A stretch of DNA of 11,813 nucleotides from Actinomycetes bacterium (GTDB lineage Bacteria > Actinomycetota > Actinomycetes > Actinomycetales > Cellulomonadaceae). The notes under the pieces were generated by a model. The model did no database searches. It was not told where the DNA came from and saw only the letters and a program-made list of their open reading frames with translations. This document shows positions 1 through 5,574 of this stretch, piece by piece. The DNA lies in contig JAEWOA010000006.1 in the NCBI GenBank assembly GCA_023461115.1, forward strand, positions 1 to 11,813, given 5' to 3'. Numbering within the stretch: position 1 is the first letter of the stretch; every line of letters starts with the position of its first letter. The position numbers and the translations under genes were made by a program.

Positions 1-303
1 CGACTGGAACGTCCCGACCGCGAGCGCCGCGACAGCCGCGGCGGCGCCCGCGACGAGCGCCAGCCGGCGTCGGGCGGTGGGCTCCCGACGAGCGATCAGG
101 AGCACGGGCGCCAACTCGTCGTCATGCCCGGTCGCGGACACGGGCGCCGCGTCGGGCATGGCAGCGTGCGGGAGCGCGGCGTCGGCGAGCACCCGCTCGT
201 GCAGTGGCGCGAGCGCCGCCGGGGGCAGGTCCTCGAGCCAGGGGTCGGCCGCACGCAGCAGCGCGGTCAGCTCGTCGTCGTCCAAGGCGCCGGGTGCGGG
301 CAT
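1..303 (-). CDS. Hypothetical membrane-anchored protein, N-terminal part (runs off left edge)
   Basis: The frame opens at an ATG at 303 and stays open to base 1, giving 101 codons with no stop, so the C-terminal part lies outside the window. The start is supported by AGGAGA ending 5 bases before the ATG and by G/C-rich third positions; a longer overlapping frame starting at 322 lacks such a signal. The visible part is an acidic, Leu/Ala-rich cytosolic segment (about residues 1-72), a basic Arg cluster (about 75-84, ARRREPTARRR-like) and an Ala/Val/Leu-rich hydrophobic stretch from about 86 that looks like the start of one membrane span. This layout, short cytosolic domain then basic patch then single span, occurs in anti-sigma factors and other regulatory membrane proteins. 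I see no zinc-binding anti-sigma motif and do not recognise the family. It follows the hisB-linked gene on the same strand after an 82-base gap, so it may be a separate unit. Confidence 0.6.
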   Translation of the reverse strand, partial: MPAPGALDDDELTALLRAADPWLEDLPPAALAPLHERVLADAALPHAAMPDAAPVSATGHDDELAPVLLIARREPTARRRLALVAGAAAAVAALAVGTFQS

Positions 304-385
304 CGTCGTCTCCTGTCGTCATGCCGTGCGTTCATCCCTGAGATGTCCGGGACTCGCACGGATGTGACCGGGGGCGGCGATCCGG

Positions 386-928
386 TCAGCGACCCTTGCG
401 GGAGTTGGCCAGCATGCGCATGGCCTTCCAGCGGGACAGGCCGACGCTCGTGACCACGTCAGGGTGGTCCGCGGCCGCGGTGGAGCCCAGCAGGAGGTCC
501 TCCAGGAGGGCCGGGGCGTCCGCGAGCACCAAACCCGGCGGGAGCTCGTCGTCGTGGGCGCCCGCGACCCAGCGGTTTGCCGAGATCTCGCCCTCACGCC
601 GCTCGAGCACCACGACCGGGAGCTGGCGCAGCAGCTTCGAGATCGCCGCGGCGCCGTCGGCGATGGTCGCGGGGTCCCGCATGACCGCGATCGCGCCGAT
701 GCTCGAGGGCACGACGTCGACGTCCACCTGCGCGAGCGCGCATGCCGCCGCGAGCGCGCTCGGCAGCGCCACCTGGGTCACGACGAGCGCGATCGACGGC
801 GTCTCGGCGGAGCCGTCGAGCAACCCGGCCAAGTCGTCGGGGATCACCAGGTCGTCTGGCAGCACCAGGTCGTCGGGCAGCGCGTCGTCCTGCTCGTCGG
901 GGCGCCCGTCGTCCGCGCGCTCGGTCAC
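386..928 (-). CDS. Conserved-looking hypothetical protein coupled to hisB
   Basis: This 180-residue soluble protein is one I do not recognise. Its GTG start shares bases with the hisB stop (GTGA, 925-928), which indicates translational coupling with hisB. The N-terminus (1-38) is strongly acidic and contains three six-residue repeats, P-D-D-L-V/A-x, at residues 18-35, encoded by an 18-bp tandem DNA repeat. The middle (about 45-135) alternates hydrophobic strands and Ala-rich helices and includes SIALVV, VDVDVVPSS and VVVLERREGE, which suggests a compact alpha/beta domain. The C-terminus is basic (SRWKAMRML then RKGR). No signal peptide, membrane span or catalytic motif is visible. The position behind hisB, where many actinobacteria have hisH, makes a role near histidine synthesis possible, but the protein has no glutamine amidotransferase features (no Cys nucleophile motif), so it is not HisH. 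Confidence 0.8.
   Translation of the reverse strand: MTERADDGRPDEQDDALPDDLVLPDDLVIPDDLAGLLDGSAETPSIALVVTQVALPSALAAACALAQVDVDVVPSSIGAIAVMRDPATIADGAAAISKLLRQLPVVVLERREGEISANRWVAGAHDDELPPGLVLADAPALLEDLLLGSTAAADHPDVVTSVGLSRWKAMRMLANSRKGR
824..877 (-). repeat. 18-bp tandem repeat, 3 units, coding for PDDLVx
   Basis: Three consecutive 18-base units encode PDDLVL, PDDLVI and PDDLAG at the acidic N-terminus of the hisB-linked protein. The shared plus-strand core is CACCAGGTCGTC. The unit length is a multiple of three, so gain or loss of a unit would keep the frame. Confidence 0.75.
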
Positions 929-1554
929 AGCGCGCCCTTGGTGGACGGAACGCCCTCGACGCGCGGGTCGAGCGCGACCGCGAACCGCAGCGCACGGGCG
1001 AGCGCCTTGAACTGCGCCTCGACGATGTGGTGCGGGTCGCGGCCCGCGAGCACGCGCACGTGGATCGAGAACGCCGCGTGGTGCGCGATGGACTCCAGCA
1101 CGTGCCGTGTGAGCGAGCCCGTGAAGTGGCCGCCGATCAGGTGGTACTCCTGCCCGGCAGGCTCCCCGGAGTGCACCAGGTAGGGCCGGCCGGACACGTC
1201 GACGACCGCCTGCGCGAGCGCCTCGTCGAGCGGCACCGTCGCATCGCCGAAGCGCGAGATGCCGCGCTTGTCGCCGAGCGCCTCGCGCAGCGCCTCACCC
1301 AGGCAGATCGCGACGTCCTCGACCGTGTGGTGCGCGTCGATGTGCGTGTCGCCCTCGGCGTGCACCGTCAGGTCGATCAGGGAGTGCTTGCCCAGCGCGG
1401 TGAGCATGTGGTCGTAGAACGGCACGCCCGTGGAGATCGTCGTGCGTCCGGTGCCGTCGAGGTCGAGCTCGACGACGACGCTCGACTCGCTCGTCGTGCG
1501 CTGGACGCGCGCCGTGCGGCCCGCGTTCGGCCCTTCGGTCCCCGTGCTGGTCAC
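925..1554 (-). CDS. hisB: Imidazoleglycerol-phosphate dehydratase
   Basis: HisB converts imidazole glycerol phosphate to imidazole acetol phosphate, in the cytoplasm, in histidine synthesis. The 209-residue product is the length of a monofunctional IGP dehydratase with no N-terminal phosphatase domain. Manganese-binding and family motifs are present: FYDHML at 46-51, DAHHTVED at 73-80 and HHIVEAQFKALA at 175-186. I place the start at the GTG at 1554 because it overlaps the hisC stop as GTGA and has GGAGGTGG a suitable distance upstream; the open frame extends further to 1629 but that part lies inside hisC. Its stop overlaps the GTG of the next gene in the same way, so hisC, hisB and the 386-928 gene form one tightly coupled unit. 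Family assignment is secure. Confidence 0.97.
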   Translation of the reverse strand: MTSTGTEGPNAGRTARVQRTTSESSVVVELDLDGTGRTTISTGVPFYDHMLTALGKHSLIDLTVHAEGDTHIDAHHTVEDVAICLGEALREALGDKRGISRFGDATVPLDEALAQAVVDVSGRPYLVHSGEPAGQEYHLIGGHFTGSLTRHVLESIAHHAAFSIHVRVLAGRDPHHIVEAQFKALARALRFAVALDPRVEGVPSTKGAL

Positions 1555-2672
1555 AGTCCCGCCACCTCCACCAGGGCGTCCTTGAACGCCTGCGTCTCCA
1601 GCGGAGTGCCGACCGACACCCGCAGCCATCCCGGCGGCCCCACCTCACGGATGAGCACGCCCCGCTCGAGCAGACCTTCCCAGACCGCGCGGCGGTCGTC
1701 GAACATCCCGAACATCACGAAGTTCGCGTCGGAGTCCGCGACGGCCAGGCCCCGTTCGCGCAGCCAGACGACGAGCGCGTCACGCTCGTCGCGCAGCGAG
1801 CCCACCTGCGCCATCAGCTCGGCGCGGTGCGCGAGCGCCGCGCGCGCGACCGCCTGCGTCACCGCGGACAGGTGGTAGGGCAGGCGCACCACGCGCAGCC
1901 CGTCGACGAGCGCCGGCGCCGCGGCGAGGTAGCCCACCCGCGCGCCGGCCAGGCCGAACGCCTTCGACATGGTGCGGCTCACGGCCAGGTGCCGGTAGTC
2001 GTCCAGGAGCTCGAGCGCGCTCGGCGTGCCGCGGCGGCGGAACTCGCCGTACGCCTCGTCGACCACCACGACGCACCCGCCAGGAACCAGCGCCGCCGCG
2101 TCCAGCACCGCCTCGATCGTCGCGAACGGCAGCGCGGTTCCCGTGGGGTTGTTGGGGCTGGCCAGCAGCACGACCGACGGCTGGTGCTCGGCGATCGCGG
2201 CGCGCGCGACGCCCTCGTCGAGCGAGAAGTCCTGCTCGCGGCGGCCGGTCACCCAGCGCGTGTGCGTGTCGCGCGCGTACTCGGGGTACATCGAGTACGT
2301 CGGCGCGAACGACAGCGCGGTGCGGCCCGGGCCGCCGTACGCCTGCAACAGGTGCAGCATGACCTCGTTGGAGCCGTTCGCCGCCCACAGCTGCTCGCGG
2401 CCCAACACGACGCCCGACTCGGCGCGCAGGTAGTCCGCGAGGTCGTCGCGCAGCGCGTCGAAGTCCCGGTCCGGGTAGCGGTTCAGGGTGCGCGTCGCGT
2501 CAGCGACCGCCGCGGCCACGTCCGCGACGACCGCGTCGGACGGCGCGTACGGGTTCTCGTTGACGTTGAGCCGGTGCGGGACGTCGAGCTGGGGCGCGCC
2601 GTACGGCTCGATCCCGGCGAGCTCGGGGCGCAGCGGCAGGCCCGTCGTCGGCTGGCTGCTCGCGTAGGTCAC
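1551..2672 (-). CDS. hisC: Histidinol-phosphate aminotransferase
   Basis: HisC is a PLP enzyme that transaminates imidazole acetol phosphate to histidinol phosphate with glutamate. The 373 residues show a class I/II aminotransferase fold: NENPY at 38-42, SPNNPTG at 172-178, the DEAYGEF strand, and TMSKAFGLAGARVGY with the Schiff-base lysine at K237. The C-terminal domain keeps RVSVGTP near the end. The start is the GTG at 2672: an in-frame TAG lies 12 bases upstream, inside a TAGAAT -10-like element, so no earlier start is possible and there is no Shine-Dalgarno sequence. This is the first gene of the hisC-hisB-hypothetical unit and diverges from the alcohol dehydrogenase. A broader substrate range (aromatic aminotransferase) is known for relatives, but the coupling to hisB makes HisC the right call. 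Confidence 0.96.
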   Translation of the reverse strand: MTYASSQPTTGLPLRPELAGIEPYGAPQLDVPHRLNVNENPYAPSDAVVADVAAAVADATRTLNRYPDRDFDALRDDLADYLRAESGVVLGREQLWAANGSNEVMLHLLQAYGGPGRTALSFAPTYSMYPEYARDTHTRWVTGRREQDFSLDEGVARAAIAEHQPSVVLLASPNNPTGTALPFATIEAVLDAAALVPGGCVVVVDEAYGEFRRRGTPSALELLDDYRHLAVSRTMSKAFGLAGARVGYLAAAPALVDGLRVVRLPYHLSAVTQAVARAALAHRAELMAQVGSLRDERDALVVWLRERGLAVADSDANFVMFGMFDDRRAVWEGLLERGVLIREVGPPGWLRVSVGTPLETQAFKDALVEVAGL

Positions 2673-2678
2673 CCGGCG

Positions 2679-2684
2679 ATTCTA
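2679..2684 (-). promoter_or_regulatory. -10 element of leaderless-type hisC promoter
   Basis: TAGAAT lies 6 bases before the hisC GTG, the usual distance from a -10 hexamer to the transcription start, so the mRNA would begin at or next to the start codon. No SD is present. The TAG is also an in-frame stop. No clear -35 hexamer is visible. Confidence 0.6.
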
Positions 2685-2690
2685 GGGAAC

Positions 2691-2704
2691 GGGACGATCG
2701 TCCC
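2691..2704. promoter_or_regulatory. Perfect 14-bp palindrome in hisC/adh divergent promoter region
   Basis: GGGACGATCGTCCC is a perfect palindrome 6 bp upstream of the hisC -10, in the spacer where a repressor would block polymerase. Its core CGATCGTCC recurs in direct orientation at 2720-2728, directly abutting the alcohol dehydrogenase -10-like element. The arrangement looks like an operator serving both promoters. The regulator is unknown. Confidence 0.45.
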
Positions 2705-2728
2705 CACGCACTGTCCCACCGATCGTCC

Positions 2729-2734
2729 TAGGTT
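2729..2734 (+). promoter_or_regulatory. -10-like element upstream of alcohol dehydrogenase
   Basis: TAGGTT fits the TANNNT pattern and stands 6 bases before an ATG at 2741 that is in frame with the dehydrogenase. Transcription would start near 2741, giving about an 80-base leader before the SD-preceded start at 2822. No good -35 hexamer is seen. Confidence 0.4.
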
Positions 2735-2821
2735 CGACTCATGGGCGCCGCGACGGGCCCGCTCAACCACGCTCGCCCGCCACTTCGCCCGGTGCCGAAC
2801 AGCCCAAGGGAGGGTCGCGAC

Positions 2822-3856
2822 ATGAGCACCATGAAGGCCGCGGTCGTGCGGTCGTTCTCGCAGGACCTCGACGTCGCCCAGGTGGACACCCCCGTGCCTG
2901 GCCCGTACGAGGCATTGGTCAAGGTGGAGTTCTCCGGTGTGTGCCACACCGACTTGCACGCCGCGCGCGGCGACTGGCCGGTCAAGCCGACGCCGCCGTT
3001 CATCCCGGGCCACGAGGGCGCCGGGACCGTCGTCGCCGTCGGCGAGCGCGTCACGCGCGTCAAGGAGGGCGACCGAGTCGGCAACGCGTGGCTCTGGTCC
3101 GCCTGCGGAGAGTGCGAGTACTGCGAGACGGGCTGGGAGACGCTGTGCCCGAACCAGAAGAACGGCGGCTACGCGGTCGACGGCTCGTTCGGGCAGTACA
3201 TGCTCGTCGACTCGCGCTACTGCCCGGTGATCCCGGATGGCGTCGAGATGGCGGCGGTCGCGCCGATCCTGTGCGCGGGCGTCACGGTCTACAAGGGACT
3301 CAAGATGACCGACACCAAGCCCGGCGAGTGGGTGCTGATCTCCGGCATCGGCGGCCTCGGGCACATCGCGGTGCAGTACGCGGTGGCCATGGGCCGGCGC
3401 GTCGCGGCCGTGGACGTCGACGAGGACAAGCTCGCGCTCGCGCGCAAGCACGGCGCCGAGGTGGCCGTGAACGCCGCGACGTCCGACGACCCGGTGGCCG
3501 AGATCCAGGCCGCCACCGGCGGCGGCGTGCACGGCGCGCTCGTGACGGCGGTCAACGCGCACGCGTTCCCGCAGGCCGTGGGCGCGCTCCGGCGTGGCGG
3601 CACCGTGTCGCTCGTCGGGCTCCCGCCGGACCAGTTCCCGCTCGACATCTTCACGACGGTGCTGTTCGGGCTCACGGTGCGCGGGTCGATCGTCGGGACG
3701 CGCAAGGACATGGCCGAGGCGATCGACTTCTTCGCGCGCGGCAAGGTCAACCCGACCTACACCGTGCGGCCGATGGACGACATCAACGCGATCTTCGGCG
3801 AGATGGAGGACGGCAAGATCGACGGCCGCGTCGTGATGAAGATGCACGACGCCTGA
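2822..3856 (+). CDS. adhP: Zinc-dependent, NAD-type alcohol dehydrogenase (AdhP-like)
   Basis: This medium-chain dehydrogenase interconverts primary alcohols such as ethanol with aldehydes in the cytoplasm. Its 344 residues match the usual AdhP length. Catalytic zinc ligands are C41, H64 (in GHEGAG, 63-68) and C151; structural zinc ligands are C95, C98, C101 and C109. The Rossmann motif GIGGLG is at 175-180, and D198 at the end of the next strand favours NAD over NADP. I chose the ATG at 2822 because AAGGGAGGG precedes it by 7 bases and the protein then begins like its family. An in-frame ATG at 2741 would add 27 residues with no family resemblance. The gene lies on the strand opposite to his genes, between hisD and hisC, which usually adjoin. 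Its base and codon use do not differ visibly from the neighbours, so any insertion was from a similar genome or is old. The exact substrate is inferred. Confidence 0.92.
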   Translation: MSTMKAAVVRSFSQDLDVAQVDTPVPGPYEALVKVEFSGVCHTDLHAARGDWPVKPTPPFIPGHEGAGTVVAVGERVTRVKEGDRVGNAWLWSACGECEYCETGWETLCPNQKNGGYAVDGSFGQYMLVDSRYCPVIPDGVEMAAVAPILCAGVTVYKGLKMTDTKPGEWVLISGIGGLGHIAVQYAVAMGRRVAAVDVDEDKLALARKHGAEVAVNAATSDDPVAEIQAATGGGVHGALVTAVNAHAFPQAVGALRRGGTVSLVGLPPDQFPLDIFTTVLFGLTVRGSIVGTRKDMAEAIDFFARGKVNPTYTVRPMDDINAIFGEMEDGKIDGRVVMKMHDA

Positions 3857-3862
3857 CACGGG

Positions 3863-3882
3863 CGACCGGGGCCTGCCGGTCG
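3863..3882. terminator. Candidate bidirectional terminator, adhP / hisD
   Basis: CGACCGG (3863-3869) and CCGGTCG (3876-3882) form a perfect 7-bp stem with a 6-base loop. It sits in the 27 bp between the stops of two convergent genes. There is no clear T tract on either strand, so efficiency is uncertain. Confidence 0.5.
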
Positions 3883-3883
3883 A

Positions 3884-5206
3884 CTAGAAGCGGGCGCGGA
3901 CCGCCTCGCCGTGCGCCGGAAGGCCCTCGGCGTCCGCGAGCGCGACGATGCGGTCCGCGAGCAGCGCGAGCGCGTCGGCGTCGTACTCGATCACCTGGAT
4001 CGCCCGCATGAACGAGTGCACGCCCAGGCCCGACGAGAAGTGCGCGCAGCCGCCCGTGGGCAGCACGTGGTTGGAGCCGGCCATGTAGTCGCCGAGCGAG
4101 ACCGGCGAGTACGGGCCGACGAAGATCGCGCCCGCGCTGGTCACGCGCTCGGCCCACGCCGCGGCGTCGGGCGTCTGGATCTCCAGGTGCTCGGCGCCGT
4201 AGGCGTTGACGACCTCGAGGCCTGCCTCCAGGTCGTCGACCAGGACGATCGCGGACTGCTTGCCGTCGAGGGCAGTCGAGACCCGCGCCCGGTGGAACGT
4301 GGACTCCACGCGGTCGACCAGCTTGGCCTCGACCGCGCCCGCGAGCTCGACGCTCGGGGTGACGAGGACCGCCGCCGCGAGCGGATCGTGCTCGGCCTGC
4401 GACACGAGGTCAGCCGCGACGTGCACCGGGTCTGCGGACCCGTCCGCGAGGATCGCGATCTCGGTGGGCCCGGCCTCGGCGTCGATCCCCACGACCCCCC
4501 GCACCAGCCGCTTGGCCGCGGCCACGTACACGTTGCCGGGGCCTGTGATGACGTCGACCGGCTCGCACAGCACGTCGCCGTCGACCTCCTCGTCGCCCGC
4601 GGCGCCGTACGCGAACATCGCGATCGCCTGCGCGCCGCCGACCGCGTACACCTCGTCCACGCCCAGCAGCGCGCACGTGGCCATCACCACCGGGTCCGGG
4701 AGCCCGTCCCGGTCCTTGCGCGGCGGGCTCGCGACCGCGAGGCCCGGCACGCCCGCGGCCTGCGCCGCGACGACGTTCATGACCACCGACGAGGGGTACG
4801 CCGCGAGCCCGCCCGGAACGTAGAGGCCGACGCGCCGCACGGGCACCCAGCGCTGGCGCACCTGCGCGCCGCGCGCGACCTCCACCGTGAAGTCCTGCGG
4901 CCGCTGCGCGCCGTGCACCAGCCGGACGCGCAGGATCGTCTCGTCGAGCGCCGCACGGACCTGCGGGTCGAGCTCGGCGAGCGCCTGCGCCAACGCCTCG
5001 CCGGGCACGCGCACCCGCTGGGGGCGCACACCGTCGAACTGCTCGGACAGGTCGCGCAGCGCGCGGGCGCCCCCGGCGCGGACCTGCGCCAAGATGGGCG
5101 CCACCTGCTCGCCCGCGTGCTCGACGTCGACCTCCGCACGGGGCAGCTCCGCCAGGAGCTCACGACGAGACAGCACGCGACCACGCAGGTCGATCCGGGA
5201 GATCAC
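3884..5206 (-). CDS. hisD: Histidinol dehydrogenase
   Basis: HisD performs the last two steps of histidine synthesis, oxidising histidinol to histidinal and then histidine with two NAD. The 440-residue product has the full family length. Visible features are PGGLAAYPSSVVMN, the zinc ligands Q270 and H273 in SQAEHDP, catalytic bases E339-H340 in GAEHLEI, D373 in GDYMAGSNHVLPT, and the last ligand H432 in the C-terminal PAHGEAV. These match the E. coli residues Q259, H262, E326, H327, D360 and H419 in order. The frame is open to 5278, but I place the start at the GTG at 5206, where the family N-terminus (ISRIDLRG) begins and a TAGACT -10 lies 7 bases upstream. hisD is separated from hisC by a gene on the other strand, so it must be transcribed independently of hisCB. 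Confidence 0.95.
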   Translation of the reverse strand: MISRIDLRGRVLSRRELLAELPRAEVDVEHAGEQVAPILAQVRAGGARALRDLSEQFDGVRPQRVRVPGEALAQALAELDPQVRAALDETILRVRLVHGAQRPQDFTVEVARGAQVRQRWVPVRRVGLYVPGGLAAYPSSVVMNVVAAQAAGVPGLAVASPPRKDRDGLPDPVVMATCALLGVDEVYAVGGAQAIAMFAYGAAGDEEVDGDVLCEPVDVITGPGNVYVAAAKRLVRGVVGIDAEAGPTEIAILADGSADPVHVAADLVSQAEHDPLAAAVLVTPSVELAGAVEAKLVDRVESTFHRARVSTALDGKQSAIVLVDDLEAGLEVVNAYGAEHLEIQTPDAAAWAERVTSAGAIFVGPYSPVSLGDYMAGSNHVLPTGGCAHFSSGLGVHSFMRAIQVIEYDADALALLADRIVALADAEGLPAHGEAVRARF

Positions 5207-5213
5207 GGGCCCG

Positions 5214-5219
5214 AGTCTA
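5214..5219 (-). promoter_or_regulatory. -10 element of leaderless-type hisD promoter
   Basis: TAGACT stands 7 bases before the hisD GTG and no SD lies between. The 80-bp region to the divergent S4 gene (5207-5286) shows no convincing -35 hexamer on the minus strand. Confidence 0.5.
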
Positions 5220-5286
5220 GGCCGGTGCCCCTGGCCGGGCCCGTCGGCATTTCGGGATCTGGATACCCGACGACACACTGGTCCCC

Positions 5287-5517
5287 ATGGCCGACTCCCC
5301 CGTCCCTGTGCCGATCCGCGACGACTCGATCCGCCTGGGCCAGTTCCTCAAGCTCGCGGGCCTGGCCGACACCGGCGCCGACGCGCGCCTGTTGCTCGAG
5401 GACGGCGCGGTGACTGTCAACGGCGAGGACGAGAGCCGCCGTGGCCGGCAGCTGGTGCGCGGCGACGTCGTGGAGGTCGACCTGCCGACCGGCCCGGCCG
5501 GCGCGGTCGTCGGCTGA
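5287..5517 (+). CDS. Small S4-domain RNA-binding protein
   Basis: This 76-residue protein is essentially a single S4 domain, the alpha-L RNA-binding fold found in ribosomal protein S4, pseudouridine synthases and Hsp15. The pattern is clear: SIRLGQFLKLAG (14-25), then a helix with ADARLLLEDG, the strand AVTVNGEDESRRGRQL, and RGDVVEVDLP. It resembles the YbcJ/YaaA type of short stand-alone S4 protein, which is thought to bind structured RNA such as rRNA; the exact ligand is unknown. The ATG at 5287 has no obvious Shine-Dalgarno sequence before it (CACTGGTCCCC), so it may be leaderless like its neighbours, or the -10 may be the weak CACACT at 5274-5279. It diverges from hisD and converges on dnaE, so it appears to be a single-gene transcript. 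Confidence 0.88.
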   Translation: MADSPVPVPIRDDSIRLGQFLKLAGLADTGADARLLLEDGAVTVNGEDESRRGRQLVRGDVVEVDLPTGPAGAVVG

Positions 5518-5570
5518 GCAGTTGGTCGGCCGACGGACTCGTCGGCTCACAGGCTCGTCGGCTGAGGGGC
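5507..5570. repeat. Four degenerate 16-bp tandem repeats at the S4 / dnaE junction
   Basis: Units start at 5507, 5523, 5539 and 5555. Unit 3 is TCGTCGGCTCACAGGC and unit 4 TCGTCGGCTGAGGGGC, matching at 13 of 16 positions; units 1 and 2 are more diverged. The first unit contains the S4 gene stop codon and the last ends 4 bp before the dnaE stop. Confidence 0.6.
5529..5546. terminator. Candidate bidirectional terminator, S4 gene / dnaE
   Basis: GCCGACG (5529-5535) and CGTCGGC (5540-5546) form a perfect 7-bp GC-rich stem with a GACT loop, in the 57 bp between two convergent genes. The hairpin arises from repeat units 2 and 3. No T tract follows on either strand. Confidence 0.4.
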
Positions 5571-5574
5571 GCGC

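Noticed and set aside
324..361. Inverted repeat CCGTGCG / CGCACGG between the two leftmost genes
   Set aside because: The stem is only 7 bp with a 24-base loop that holds a 4-bp inner stem and no T tract. It could be a weak terminator after the hisB-linked gene, but the support is too thin to list it.
2731..2740. GGTTCGACTC, resembling the T-loop of a tRNA
   Set aside because: The flanking bases do not give a proper T stem, and no acceptor, D or anticodon arms can be drawn upstream, so it is neither a tRNA nor a clear tRNA remnant or attachment site.
2669..3859. Open frame of 396 codons on the minus strand bridging hisD and hisC
   Set aside because: It is antisense to the alcohol dehydrogenase, whose zinc ligands and Rossmann motif are complete; its own translation is Arg/His/Val/Asp-rich without motifs.
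5242..5272. Inverted repeat CGTCGG / CCGACG in the hisD / S4 gene intergenic region
   Set aside because: The arms are 6 bp with a 19-base loop, which is readily found by chance in DNA this GC-rich.
3911..5413. Open frame of 500 codons on the plus strand
   Set aside because: It is antisense to hisD, which has all catalytic residues; the composition is that of a GC-rich shadow frame.
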